DNA of 64,000 bases from Butyrivibrio sp. FCS014 (GCF_000526935.1 NZ_JAHA01000007.1:310001-374000), one strand, 5' to 3'. Positions 42,512 through 51,202 are shown, counted from the stretch's first letter. A program made the numbers and translations. The notes: generated by a model from the sequence alone, not told the origin.

Positions 42512-43972
42512 ATGGATAAAAAAGAGATAGTGGATAACATGAGTAAAGGTGTAGGAAAGTTCGCTGCTGAGGCTAGTGTTGTTGTAGATGACATTACGCC
42601 GCTGCTTGATCTGTCTGCCTACCCCGAGGAAGAGCAGAAGCTCCTTTACGAGTGCAACAGAAGGATCGAAGAGGCAAACAACAAATACCGTGTTGCCAGG
42701 TTCAGAGAGGACATGTTTGCCAAGGGATTGAAGGCAGGTATGTTTGTCTGCACTTTTGACCGGAATGAGAAGCTGCTGAGTTTTGAGTTCAACGACGAGA
42801 CCAGAAAGATGCTGGGGTACGACGGACTGGAGGATCTTCCCAATGAGTTTGACAGCTGGGTGAAGACCCTTGTTCCGGCAGAGCGCGATGACATTGTTAA
42901 GCTGTTCTGGGATTCCGTCAAAATGCACCGGGAGCTTCCGGACATCACCCATGCCACCTACCGCATGCAGAAGAAGGATGGCAGCATCATCTGGGTTACC
43001 GGAGCGGGAAGATTCATCAGGCGCCCTGAGGATGGCTCTTTGGAAATCTATATGGGGTGCTACCGTGACATCACAGCCGAGATAGAGCGTGAGGAGCATG
43101 TCAAGATCATTGAGGCTATTGGCAAGGTCTTCAATTTCTCCCTTTTCATTGATGTCAAAGACTTAAGCTACCGCATGATCAGTACCAATGAATATGTTGA
43201 AGCGGTTCCCAAGGACCCGGACGCTTTTCAGTTCCTCAAAAACAACGTGGATTCTTCGGTTGCCGGGAGTTTCCGCAAAAACCTCTACGACTGGCTGAAC
43301 TTAGATACTATTCTTGCGGCAGTTGAAGAATTCGGCTCCTCAAGCCTGGAGTTTTACAGTGAGGGCGCCAACCGCTGGTTCAACGGCGTCTTTATGGTCG
43401 GCGATCGCAATGAAGACGGAAGCATCGCTCACCTGGTCTACGGCTGCATGGATACCACTGACGCCAAGCTGCAGAATCTGGCTCAACAGAAGATGATCTC
43501 CGAATTCGAGGCGGAAATATACATAGATTCCCTTTCCAAGATCCGCAACAGAAGATTCCTGGATGAGAAGCTGATATTTGAGCCCTGCCACGCAGTAGTC
43601 ATGGCCGATATCGACCTGTTCAAGCAGGTCAACGACACCGCCGGTCACCAGAGCGGCGACGAAGCGATCCAGAAAGTTGCAGAGCTGCTCGCCAAGTCCG
43701 TTAGAAAAGACGATGTGGTCATCCGTTACGGCGGCGATGAATTCATGATGGTATTCTTTGATATCACCAAAGAACACCTGGAACACAAGCTTGCCAAACT
43801 CAGGTCCGCGGTAAAAGAGATAACGCTGGACGACAAGCCTGAAGTAAGATTAACCATGAGTTTTGGCGGTGCCTTCGGAACCGAGCTCGTAAGCAACCTG
43901 ATCGGAACAGCCGACAAGGCTCTTTATGAATCCAAGAAGGTCCGCGATACCTATACGGTGATTGAAATCTAA
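42512..43972 (+). CDS. PAS-GGDEF diguanylate cyclase
   Basis: This 486-residue protein is soluble. A PAS domain lies at about 65-190 (GMFVCTFDRNEKLLSFEFND, GSIIWVTGAGRFI, YRDIT), a second sensor-like part at 190-310, and a GGDEF domain at 330-486 with MADIDLFKQVND and RYGGDEF (near residue 407). The active-site loop is complete, so it should make cyclic di-GMP. No RxxD inhibitory site is obvious. ATG 42512 follows GGAGG; ATG 42491 lies before it. Confidence 0.93.
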   Translation: MDKKEIVDNMSKGVGKFAAEASVVVDDITPLLDLSAYPEEEQKLLYECNRRIEEANNKYRVARFREDMFAKGLKAGMFVCTFDRNEKLLSFEFNDETRKMLGYDGLEDLPNEFDSWVKTLVPAERDDIVKLFWDSVKMHRELPDITHATYRMQKKDGSIIWVTGAGRFIRRPEDGSLEIYMGCYRDITAEIEREEHVKIIEAIGKVFNFSLFIDVKDLSYRMISTNEYVEAVPKDPDAFQFLKNNVDSSVAGSFRKNLYDWLNLDTILAAVEEFGSSSLEFYSEGANRWFNGVFMVGDRNEDGSIAHLVYGCMDTTDAKLQNLAQQKMISEFEAEIYIDSLSKIRNRRFLDEKLIFEPCHAVVMADIDLFKQVNDTAGHQSGDEAIQKVAELLAKSVRKDDVVIRYGGDEFMMVFFDITKEHLEHKLAKLRSAVKEITLDDKPEVRLTMSFGGAFGTELVSNLIGTADKALYESKKVRDTYTVIEI

Positions 43973-43992
43973 ATATTGAGATTTTGCATCAG

Positions 43993-44027
43993 ACCCTCGG
44001 CGTCCTATATGGCGCCGGGGGATTTTT
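43993..44027 (+). terminator. Terminator after the GGDEF gene
   Basis: CCCTCGGCGTC pairs with GGCGCCGGGGG (small mismatch) and ATTTTTA follows. Confidence 0.85.
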
Positions 44028-44054
44028 ACGATATAATAAAAGGAACAGGAGAAG

Positions 44055-44282
44055 ATGCCTATGAAATCACTTCTTATCAAAGACACTACTAAAGAAGAAC
44101 GGGAAGAGATAATCAGAAATTCTCTGGACTGCGGCGGCGGATGTGAGAATTGTTCCTCATGCTGGCTCGGGGGCGGAAGCCCGTGGGAAATCTATAAGGA
44201 TTACATCGACGGGAAAAAAGAGATCCGCGAGATCAACATGGAGTACATGGAGAAATACCGCCAGGACAGACAGATTCACTGA
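44055..44282 (+). CDS. Small cysteine protein, paralogue 1
   Basis: This 75-residue protein has the pattern LLIKDTTKEEREEIIRNSL, CGGGCENCSSC, YKDYIDGKKEIREIN. A relative with the same start and end but fewer Cys is at 46826, and a third, more distant one at 44373. The Cys cluster could bind a metal. No named family. Confidence 0.7.
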   Translation: MPMKSLLIKDTTKEEREEIIRNSLDCGGGCENCSSCWLGGGSPWEIYKDYIDGKKEIREINMEYMEKYRQDRQIH

Positions 44283-44372
44283 CTTCGAGAAAAATGTGGA
44301 TTCGCCGGGCGCGGCGGGGCTGCGAAAAAGATACGGATTCACCGGGAGCAGTGCGCCCATTAAGGAAAAATG

Positions 44373-44582
44373 ACTATGACATTGGCACCTGAAATTAAGG
44401 ACTCTACAGCTGAAGAGCGCAGAGCCTACATCAAAGAGCGTTATCCCTGTATTTCAGACTGCGACATGTGCGGTCTGTGCAAGGTTTTTCACGGAAAAGA
44501 CCCTGAGCTTGCCTTCAAGGAGTACATTGATGGCGAGAGGTCTTTTGCCGAGGTATCAGCCGATTACAGGCGACAAATATAA
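44373..44582 (+). CDS. Small cysteine protein, paralogue 2
   Basis: About 69 residues with EIKDSTAEERRAYIKERYPCISDCDMCGLC and FKEYIDGERSFAEV, a shifted version of paralogue 1. Two starts are close: ATG 44370 and ATG 44376; I give an approximate start between them. The gene ends 23 bp before the PrsW-like gene. Confidence 0.65.
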   Translation, partial: TMTLAPEIKDSTAEERRAYIKERYPCISDCDMCGLCKVFHGKDPELAFKEYIDGERSFAEVSADYRRQI

Positions 44583-44605
44583 GACTAGGGAAAAGAGGCA
44601 ACGAC

Positions 44606-45337
44606 ATGTTTTACTTTCTTGTAGCACCATATCTTGTTTATCATGGACTTCTTATCGCGGCAGCAGCTGTTCCGGCGATATTTCTTATGATCAAGGTGTA
44701 TCGCTCCGACAAGCTGGAGCACGAGAGCTCTCACATGATATGGGAGCTGATCAAGGCGGGGGTGTTCTCTGCGCTGATCGCCCTTGTGGAGGAGCGCGTA
44801 CTGTCGGTGATATTGGATCTGACAGTGCCCTACGAATCTCCGCTCTATAACATCATTTTGTATTTCGGCATCGTGGCCTTTGCTGAGGAAAGCTCCAAAT
44901 ACCTGATGATGAAGCGGAAAACCTGGAACAACATAGAATTCAATTGCCAGTACGACGGCGTTGTCTACGCGGTTTTTGTCTCTCTGGGATTTGCCCTTTG
45001 GGAGAACATCAGCTATGTCATGATGTATGGCTTTGGCACCGCTATTATCAGAGCCGTGACCGCCATCCCCGGGCATGCGTGCTTTGGCGTGTTCATGGGC
45101 ATTTTCTACGGCATCGCCAAGAAATATGACTACAGAGGCAGATCTTCAGCCTCCCGTACCATGAGGATAGTTGCGGTTGTGGCGCCGGCTCTTTTGCACG
45201 GGGCATATGACTACATCGCTACCATGGAGGCCCAGGATGGAAACTGGTTCTTCCTCGGCTTCGTCGCAATGATGTTCCTGATCACATACATTCTTGTGGG
45301 CAGGACCGCAAAGGCCGACAGGCCGATCATAAGATGA
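44606..45337 (+). CDS. PrsW-family intramembrane metalloprotease
   Basis: This 243-residue protein has seven or eight hydrophobic helices. The PrsW motifs are seen in order: FAEESSKYLMM (EE..K), LGFALWENISY (F..xEN), IPGHACFGVFMG and LLHGAYDY (two His). PrsW cleaves membrane anchors such as anti-sigma factors. The target here is unknown. Confidence 0.9.
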   Translation: MFYFLVAPYLVYHGLLIAAAAVPAIFLMIKVYRSDKLEHESSHMIWELIKAGVFSALIALVEERVLSVILDLTVPYESPLYNIILYFGIVAFAEESSKYLMMKRKTWNNIEFNCQYDGVVYAVFVSLGFALWENISYVMMYGFGTAIIRAVTAIPGHACFGVFMGIFYGIAKKYDYRGRSSASRTMRIVAVVAPALLHGAYDYIATMEAQDGNWFFLGFVAMMFLITYILVGRTAKADRPIIR

Positions 45338-45388
45338 GGCACAAAGCGACCGAAAAGGCCGGTAGGCCGACCTCAAGATGAGGCACAA
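45310..45388 (+). repeat. 44-bp-period tandem duplication at the 3' end of the protease gene
   Basis: 45310-45344 and 45354-45388 are nearly the same (AAAGGCCG-AGGCCGA-AAGATGAGGCACAA). The first holds the last codons and the stop; the second is an echo. The AIM24 gene at 11489 has the same kind of tail duplication. Confidence 0.8.
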
Positions 45389-45418
45389 TGCAGCTTGGGA
45401 AGATAGGGTGATGATCCA

Positions 45419-45694
45419 ATGACGGAAAAGAGATACCGGCTGTGCTTTTACGGAATGGTGCAGGGCGTGGGCTTCAGGTACACGGCCATGCACGCCGCAA
45501 ACATGCACAGGCTGACAGGATATGTGAAAAATGAATATGACGGCTCTGTCACCTGCGAGGTCCAGGGGGATGAGGCGGCGATAGATCAGTTTATTGCCAC
45601 TATTCGCAGCGGCAGATTCATTGATATATCAAGCATAGAGCGGACAGAACTGGAACCTGATCCCAACGAGAGGTCTTTTGATGTAAGATACTGA
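45419..45694 (+). CDS. acyP: Acylphosphatase
   Basis: This 91-residue protein has the full motif: YGMVQGVGFRYTAM with the catalytic Arg and GYVKNEYDGSVTCEVQG with the catalytic Asn. It hydrolyses acyl phosphates in the cytosol. Confidence 0.95.
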   Translation: MTEKRYRLCFYGMVQGVGFRYTAMHAANMHRLTGYVKNEYDGSVTCEVQGDEAAIDQFIATIRSGRFIDISSIERTELEPDPNERSFDVRY

Positions 45695-45796
45695 TTGGTT
45701 TGCGGAATGTGATCTGCGATTTGATTGGTCCCGGGAGCATATTTTGAAATATGTACTGTTTGATGATGGCTTGGAATACTGATTTTTGGGAGAAAA

Positions 45797-46015
45797 GACA
45801 AGATTTCGATGATTTCTACAAGGGGGTTCCGACGCAATTGTCTGTGATGGGGCTTTGCGTCGGTGATATTGACGAAATAACATATGGAAAGTGCAGAACG
45901 AGAACGCTATCCCGATAACCATGCGCTCAAACGGGTTATTTATCGATATAACGTCAAGTTTTGGGGTTATTTTACCGACTCAATCAGCTTGTAGAATACT
46001 TTGCGTCGGAAAGAG
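45797..46015 (+). repeat. Dispersed intergenic repeat, copy 4 (uninterrupted)
   Basis: It reads ACAAGATTTCGATGATTT, hairpin CCGACGCAA (45830-45838) / TTTGCGTCGG (45854-45863), GACGAAATAACAT, GAACGCTATCCCGATAACC, TTTATCGATATAACGTCAAG, TTTGCGTCGG and GGAAAGAG. It shows what the IS21 target looked like before insertion. The 45695-46256 gap holds only this and the tandem repeat. Confidence 0.85.
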
Positions 46016-46196
46016 CTCAATTCACATGCTCATCGCGCAACCACATCTGGATTTATCAGGCACAAGAAAAAACTCAATTCACATGCTCATCGCGCAATCA
46101 AATCTGGATTTACCAGGCACAAGAAAAAACTGAATTCACATGCTCATCGCGCGATCAGACCTCATTTACTAGACACAAGAAAAAACTGAATTCAGG
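46016..46196 (+). repeat. 57-bp tandem repeat, three units plus a partial one
   Basis: Units at 46016-46072, 46073-46129 and 46130-46186 each start with CT(C/G)AATTCACATGCTCATCG and end CACAAGAAAAAA. They are an amplified form of the CTCAATTCACATGCTC end of the dispersed repeat. Open frames through them are not genes. Confidence 0.9.
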
Positions 46197-46256
46197 TTTG
46201 TACAAAAGAAACATTTTTGTAAAATGATACATAGAAATGCGGCAGGAGGTATATAT

Positions 46257-46427
46257 ATGGAAACATGGTACTATGTGGTTGTTAGCATTGACGGCGACTA
46301 CGCCAATCTGAAAAGAACAGATATAGAATCTGAGGATCTTAAGCTGGTTGCGAGAGCTCTTTTGCCTGAGGGAATTGCTGAGGGCACGCAGCTCAAGTAT
46401 GAGCTTATGCAGTATTCAATCGTATGA
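46257..46427 (+). CDS. Small conserved-looking protein, unknown
   Basis: A 56-residue protein (ETWYYVVVSIDGDYANLKRT...) after an excellent GCAGGAGG site. The alternating beta pattern suggests a compact fold. No family recognised. Confidence 0.6.
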   Translation: METWYYVVVSIDGDYANLKRTDIESEDLKLVARALLPEGIAEGTQLKYELMQYSIV

Positions 46428-46466
46428 TGTGCCGCCGCGGGCGGCCGGGAAGGATGCAGGGCAGCT

Positions 46467-46682
46467 ATGTTTTTTAAGAAAAAGAGCGCTAAGAAAACCT
46501 ATGATAAAGAGAATCTGCGTCCTGTGATCAAGGCCAGCATCTGCAATGGCGAGCAGGTTGCGGGATTTCAGGATATTCACACCGGGGCCTTCGAGGAGGT
46601 TATGCTCATAAGTGGCAGCGGTGACCTTGATGAATTCATGAGAATGTATGGGATCGAGGGGCAAATCGAGAAAATATACTGA
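46467..46682 (+). CDS. Small basic-start protein, unknown
   Basis: A 71-residue protein: lysine-rich start (FFKKKSAKKTYDKEN), then PVIKASICNGEQVAGFQDIHTG and an acidic end. No membrane helix. It lies 39 bp after the preceding small gene, probably in the same transcript. No family recognised. Confidence 0.6.
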   Translation: MFFKKKSAKKTYDKENLRPVIKASICNGEQVAGFQDIHTGAFEEVMLISGSGDLDEFMRMYGIEGQIEKIY

Positions 46683-46683
46683 A

Positions 46684-46790
46684 GCCGGTGCGCGGGGCAC
46701 AAATGTCATGCCACGAGTATACGCCGCGCCGGTACGCGGGGCACAAATGTCGTGTCACGGGTATACGCCGCGCCGGTGCACGCGGCTCAG
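46684..46790 (+). repeat. 44-bp GC-rich tandem repeat
   Basis: Units at 46684-46727 and 46728-46771 (GCCGGT-CGCGGGGCACAAATGTC, then GTATACGCCGC) and a partial third. They lie between two small genes. Confidence 0.85.
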
Positions 46791-46825
46791 TTCAACGAAG
46801 AATAATAGAAGTAAGAGGAACAACA

Positions 46826-47059
46826 ATGGGATCAATTCTGATCAAAGATACAACAAAAGAAGAGCGGGAGCGCATAGTCGCTGAATCCATAGGCAACATC
46901 AGCGGTTCCTGCGATGGATGCATGGCGGGACTTGCGGAAATGTATCAGGACTATATCGACGGCAAGAAGGAGATCCGTGAGATCAACATGGAGTTCAGAG
47001 CTCATTATGAGTCCGGCATTGACGGACCCGAGAAAGCAGACTGCGGATACAAGATGTGA
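46826..47059 (+). CDS. Small cysteine protein, paralogue 3
   Basis: This 77-residue protein begins GSILIKDTTKEERERIV and has SCDGCMAG and YQDYIDGKKEIREINMEF, closely matching paralogue 1 (44055) at both ends. The middle differs and keeps one CxxC. AAGAGGAA precedes the ATG at 46826. Confidence 0.7.
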   Translation: MGSILIKDTTKEERERIVAESIGNISGSCDGCMAGLAEMYQDYIDGKKEIREINMEFRAHYESGIDGPEKADCGYKM

Positions 47060-47096
47060 CTGCTTTTGAGCGCTCAAGATAAGGCAGGAAGGCCTC

Positions 47097-47140
47097 TTGA
47101 AATCAGGTGCGGATATGATACAATCGTTTTGTTCAAAATC
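47097..47140 (+). promoter_or_regulatory. Promoter of the flavodoxin gene (shared sequence)
   Basis: TTGAAA (47097-47102), 16 bp, extended -10 TGATACAAT (box TACAAT 47119-47124), then TTTTGTTCAAAATC. It matches the region before 37299 from -35 to about +20. Confidence 0.7.
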
Positions 47141-47204
47141 CGTAATGTTTTCAAAGGTGTTTTTTATTGCACAAAAACAAGGCATAAAGGAGGAGACATA
47201 GGCA

Positions 47205-47642
47205 ATGAGCACACTGGTTACTTATTTCAGCGCTGAAGGAACAACCAGGAAAGTGGCGCAGGAGTTTGCAGCTAAGATCGGAGCAGACGTTTTCGAGATA
47301 GTCCCCAAGGATCTTTATACAAAGGCAGATATCAACTACATCAATCCCCTTTCAAGATGCAACATGGAGCAGATTGGCAAGAAGGATGTGCCTGTTGTAG
47401 GAACGGTTCAGGACTTTGATAAATACGACACTGTATACGTTGGATTCCCCATCTGGTACTCAGCTGCTCCAAGAGTTGTCTACACCTTCTGCAAGGACTA
47501 CGACTGGACAGGGAAAAAAGTCATCGCCTTCGCCACATCCGGCGGCAGCGGAATCGGCAAGACAGCCGAGAAGCTTAAAGAGTATGTAAAGGGTGCAGCT
47601 TCTATAGAAGCCAAGCTGGTACACAGCGCCGACGAGATCTGA
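47205..47642 (+). CDS. Flavodoxin
   Basis: This 145-residue protein has LVTYFSAEGTTRKVAQEFA (FMN phosphate loop), VYVGFPIWYSAAPRVV and AFATSGGSGIGKTAEKL, as in the long-chain NAD(P)H-linked flavodoxin group of Clostridia. An AAGGAGGAG site precedes it. The MntP-ZIP fusion gene follows 44 bp later. Confidence 0.92.
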   Translation: MSTLVTYFSAEGTTRKVAQEFAAKIGADVFEIVPKDLYTKADINYINPLSRCNMEQIGKKDVPVVGTVQDFDKYDTVYVGFPIWYSAAPRVVYTFCKDYDWTGKKVIAFATSGGSGIGKTAEKLKEYVKGAASIEAKLVHSADEI

Positions 47643-47686
47643 TTGCGGTCGTGTTTTACAGTCAGATAGATTAAGGAAGAATATAA

Positions 47687-49051
47687 ATGGGTTTAATTGA
47701 ATTATTGCTTTTATCAATAGGTCTTGCCATGGACGCCTTTGCGGTATCAATCTGCAAGGGACTGTCAGCAGGCAGGCTCACCAAAAAAGAATATCTGCTC
47801 TGCGGAGTATGGTTTGGAACTTTCCAGGGAATGATGCCTCTTATCGGCTATCTTGTGGGCTCAAGATTTGAGAGATTTATCAGCATTGTGGCACCATGGG
47901 TCGCATTTATATTGCTGTCCCTTATAGGCGGCAACATGATCAAGGAAGCTCTTGGCCCTGATGAGGAAACCCCTCCCGGATTTGACGTTAAGACGATGTT
48001 TATGATGGCAGTGGCCACCAGCATCGATGCCCTTGCGGTGGGCATCACCTTCGTTGCTGTGCCTGTAGAGGTCTTTGAAGCAAGCCGCATCAGCAACGTT
48101 ATCTTCGCGGTAATTGTGATAGGCGTGATCACCTTTGTGATCTCCATGATCGGCGTTAAGATCGGCAGTGTTTTCGGAGACCGCTACAAGTCAGGTTCTG
48201 AGATCATGGGCGGAACGATCCTGATATTCATCGGCCTTCGCTCCCTGATAACACACCTTGACAGCGCCAACACCCTTTCTGACACCGAGACCATATTCGG
48301 AATGCTCATTCCCCTTATCGGAACACTCCTCGGTTCACTTATCATATATGCCAAAAAAGATCAGGTCTCTGACAACATGAGGGCAATCCTGGCCGGATGC
48401 GGCTTTGGAGTCATGTTCTCGGTGGCTGTCTGGGGCATGATAGAACCTGCTGTTAACGGTCTTACCCGTAACGCGCAAAACGGCATTATCCCTGTGACAA
48501 TAAGCTTCTGCCTTGGCGTGATACTCCAGATCCTTCTTGATAAGCTTGTGCCTCACACCCACGTTTATTCCGATATCACCGAGGGCCCTGAGAGCGAGCT
48601 GAAGCCTGAGATCAAGGCCATTCTCAAGGAAGTTGTTCATCATACTCCCGAAGGCATCGCTCTGGGAGCTATTTATGCTGCCCACTTCATGGAGACGGAG
48701 TGGATATCCTCAACGGTTGCCCTGGTTCTTGCAGTAGCCATCGCGCTTCAGAACATCCCCGAAGCCCTCAATGTATCACTGTGGCTTAGGGAAACCGGCA
48801 CAAAGACCGGCAAGGCTTTCCTCATGGGAGTGATCTCCGGTGCGCCAATCCCGATCTTTGGTATTATCACCGTGGTGCTGGCAGTTCTTTTCCCGAACTT
48901 CCTGCCCTATATCATGGCGGTTTCAGGCGGAGCTTTAGTCTACACCACCATCGAGGAGATTCCCCAGATCGCATTAAAGAAGGACAATGACAGAGGAGCC
49001 CTGGCTTTCACCATCGGTTTTGCCATTGTGATGCTCATGATCTTCCTTTGA
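47687..49051 (+). CDS. MntP-ZIP fusion metal transporter
   Basis: The protein has 454 residues. Residues 1-188 are a complete MntP-type manganese exporter (GLAMDAFAVSICKG, ATSIDALAVGI, with the two transport Asp). Residues ~200-454 are a complete ZIP-type transporter with VHHTPEGIALG and ALQNIPEALNVSL as metal-binding helix motifs. The join is in frame with no sign of error. MntP pumps Mn(II) out, while ZIP proteins usually bring metals in, so the pairing is unexpected. No Mn riboswitch is seen in the 44-bp leader. Confidence 0.88.
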   Translation: MGLIELLLLSIGLAMDAFAVSICKGLSAGRLTKKEYLLCGVWFGTFQGMMPLIGYLVGSRFERFISIVAPWVAFILLSLIGGNMIKEALGPDEETPPGFDVKTMFMMAVATSIDALAVGITFVAVPVEVFEASRISNVIFAVIVIGVITFVISMIGVKIGSVFGDRYKSGSEIMGGTILIFIGLRSLITHLDSANTLSDTETIFGMLIPLIGTLLGSLIIYAKKDQVSDNMRAILAGCGFGVMFSVAVWGMIEPAVNGLTRNAQNGIIPVTISFCLGVILQILLDKLVPHTHVYSDITEGPESELKPEIKAILKEVVHHTPEGIALGAIYAAHFMETEWISSTVALVLAVAIALQNIPEALNVSLWLRETGTKTGKAFLMGVISGAPIPIFGIITVVLAVLFPNFLPYIMAVSGGALVYTTIEEIPQIALKKDNDRGALAFTIGFAIVMLMIFL

Positions 49052-49086
49052 TTCCAAACAAAAATCCATCAAATAAAATTTAATTG

Positions 49087-49137
49087 TTGACAATATCAGA
49101 GTTCTGTGAGAATATTTCATGGTTAGCAAATGCTAAC
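49087..49137 (+). promoter_or_regulatory. Promoter and palindromic operator of the siderophore operon
   Basis: TTGACA (49087-49092), 18 bp, AATATT (49111-49116), then the perfect palindrome GTTAGCAAATGCTAAC (49122-49137) just downstream of -10. The palindrome is a likely iron-repressor site; TTAG...CTAA halves recall DtxR/IdeR-type boxes, but this is inference. Confidence 0.65.
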
Positions 49138-49152
49138 AAGAAGGAGAGAAAA

Positions 49153-50211
49153 ATGAAAAGGAAAATTATCACAACACTACTCACAGCCTCTGTTTGCATG
49201 TTAGCAACAGCTTGCGGAGCTGCTACAGAAGTTACAGTAAATAATACACAGGCCGAAGCTGCCCTGGTAGAAGAAGCAGTTACGGATGAAATAGCAGACG
49301 ACGTCTTCCCCCTCACCATCGAGCATGGCCTGGGAGAGACAGTAATAGAGAAAAGACCTGAGAACGTAGTTGCAATTGCCTGGGGAAACCCCGATGTTCC
49401 TCTTGCTCTGGGCGTTATCCCTGTGGGAATTTCCGAGGCGAACTTCGGACCCAGAGATGAGAACGGACTCCTTGCCTGGACTGCTAAGGCCTTCGAGGAT
49501 GCAGGTGTGACACCCAACGTTTTCGATGACACAGACGGATGGGACTACGAGGCCATCTCAGACTGCAATCCCGATGTCATCCTTGCAGCATACTCAGGAC
49601 TCAGTCAGGAGGAGTACGACAGCCTTTCACAGATCGCACCGGTTGTGGCTTATCCCAAGATTGCCTGGACAACCACATGGCAGGAAGAGACCATAAACGA
49701 CGCCAAAGCCCTTGGTCTTGAGAAAGAGGGAAAAGAGCTGGTGGCAGAAACCGAGAAACTCATCGCCGATAAGCTTTCACAGTACCCCGGCCTTGAAGGC
49801 AAGAGAGTAGCTTTTGCATGGCTTTCAGAGGATGACCTTGGAACATTCTACATCTACACAGGAAACGACCCCAGAGCTGCATTCCTTTCAGACCTTGGTC
49901 TTGTTACCCCTGACAGTGTAAAGAGCCTTATCACCAACGATCAGGACTTCTCCATCACAGTCAGCGCAGAGAACGCAGATCTTTTAAGCGATGTTGATAT
50001 CATCATCACCTACGGAACAGAGTCCCTTGTTGGAGCCATGCAGGCAGACGGAAGATTCGCAAATATCCCTGCTGTTAAAAACGGAGCATTTGTACTTCTT
50101 GATTCCAACGATGTCCTTGCAGCAGCAAGCACACCCACAGTACTTTCCATTCCCTATGCAATTGATGATTATCTGAAAGCTTTGAATGATGCAGCAGAAA
50201 AAATACAGTAA
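49153..50211 (+). CDS. Siderophore ABC transporter substrate-binding lipoprotein
   Basis: This 352-residue protein has a signal peptide with lipobox LATAC, then a FepB/FhuD-type binding protein: ENVVAIAWGNPDVPLALG, ISDCNPDVILAAYSGLSQEEYDSLSQIAPVVAY. It captures ferric siderophore outside the membrane for the two permeases downstream. ATG 49153 follows AAGGAGAG. Confidence 0.9.
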   Translation: MKRKIITTLLTASVCMLATACGAATEVTVNNTQAEAALVEEAVTDEIADDVFPLTIEHGLGETVIEKRPENVVAIAWGNPDVPLALGVIPVGISEANFGPRDENGLLAWTAKAFEDAGVTPNVFDDTDGWDYEAISDCNPDVILAAYSGLSQEEYDSLSQIAPVVAYPKIAWTTTWQEETINDAKALGLEKEGKELVAETEKLIADKLSQYPGLEGKRVAFAWLSEDDLGTFYIYTGNDPRAAFLSDLGLVTPDSVKSLITNDQDFSITVSAENADLLSDVDIIITYGTESLVGAMQADGRFANIPAVKNGAFVLLDSNDVLAAASTPTVLSIPYAIDDYLKALNDAAEKIQ

Positions 50212-51202
50212 TAAAAGAATATTTATTGCACTTACAATTGAAATAGTTTTTGTCCTGATAAGTCTTTTTCTGTCCATATCCTACGGAAGCAAGAACATTC
50301 CCCTTAGTGATATTGCCGGATACTTCACAGGCAATTTGACCGACGACTTTTTCAAAGCAGTTATAGCAGCCAGAATTCCAAGGACCGTATTTGGGATTCT
50401 GGCCGGCGCTGCCTTGGGGGTATCGGGGGCCTTAATGCAGGCCATCACCAGAAACCCCATCGCCGATCCCAGCATCCTTGGTGTTAACACCGGCGCAGCA
50501 CTGTTTGTGGTCATCGGCATCGCCTATCTCAACATTTCATCAGGCATCAGGTTAATAGGTATATCTTTTGCGGGAGCTCTTTTGACCGCGCTGTTCGTGT
50601 ACGGGATTGCCTCGGTAGGCTACGGGGGAGCCAATTCTTTGAAGCTTGCTCTTGCCGGAGCTGCGGTTTCCACGGCCCTTGGAGCCCTGGTAAACACCAT
50701 CATGCTTCCTGACACACAGGTCATGAAACAGTTCAGATTCTGGCAGGTGGGCAGCATCAGCGGAGCAACCTGGGAAGACATAAGACTTCTTGTACCTTTC
50801 CTGGTGGTGGGATGCGTTTTCGCAATCATCTGCGCATCGCCCCTTAACGCCATGGCCCTTGGGGATGAAATGGCGGTTTCCCTGGGAGTAAAAGTGGGAG
50901 TTGTAAGACTGGTTTCAGCCCTGGCGGGAGTTATCCTCTGCGCCGCAGTTACAGCTCTTGCAGGACCCATCGGATTTGTGGGCCTTATGCTCCCTCACGT
51001 TTTCCGCCAGATCTTCGCCAGTGACCTAAGACTTGTGATCCCCATGTCAGCCATCGGCGGCGCCGGACTTCTTACTATCTCGGATGTCCTTGGAAGAGTC
51101 CTTGGACGGCCAGGAGAACTGGAAGTAGGCATCATCACTGCCATCGTTGGCGCCCCGGTTTTCATTTGGATAGTTTGCAGAACAAAGGCTAAGAGTATAT
51201 GA
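50186..51202 (+). CDS. FecCD-type iron-siderophore permease 1
   Basis: This 338-residue membrane protein has RIPRTVFGILAGAALGVSGALMQAITRNPIADPSILG, the FecCD family signature, and GPIGFVGLMLPHVFR near the C-terminus. Its start overlaps the binding-protein gene by 26 bp. Confidence 0.92.
   Translation: MMQQKKYSNKRIFIALTIEIVFVLISLFLSISYGSKNIPLSDIAGYFTGNLTDDFFKAVIAARIPRTVFGILAGAALGVSGALMQAITRNPIADPSILGVNTGAALFVVIGIAYLNISSGIRLIGISFAGALLTALFVYGIASVGYGGANSLKLALAGAAVSTALGALVNTIMLPDTQVMKQFRFWQVGSISGATWEDIRLLVPFLVVGCVFAIICASPLNAMALGDEMAVSLGVKVGVVRLVSALAGVILCAAVTALAGPIGFVGLMLPHVFRQIFASDLRLVIPMSAIGGAGLLTISDVLGRVLGRPGELEVGIITAIVGAPVFIWIVCRTKAKSI

Noticed and set aside
45891..46227. Open frames of 62-88 codons with internal repeats
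   Set aside because: They come from the 57-bp tandem repeat, whose length is a multiple of three; three overlapping frames are open, which is not a sign of a gene.
47643..47686. Manganese riboswitch before the MntP-ZIP gene
   Set aside because: Only 44 bp separate it from the flavodoxin gene; too short and no matching motif.
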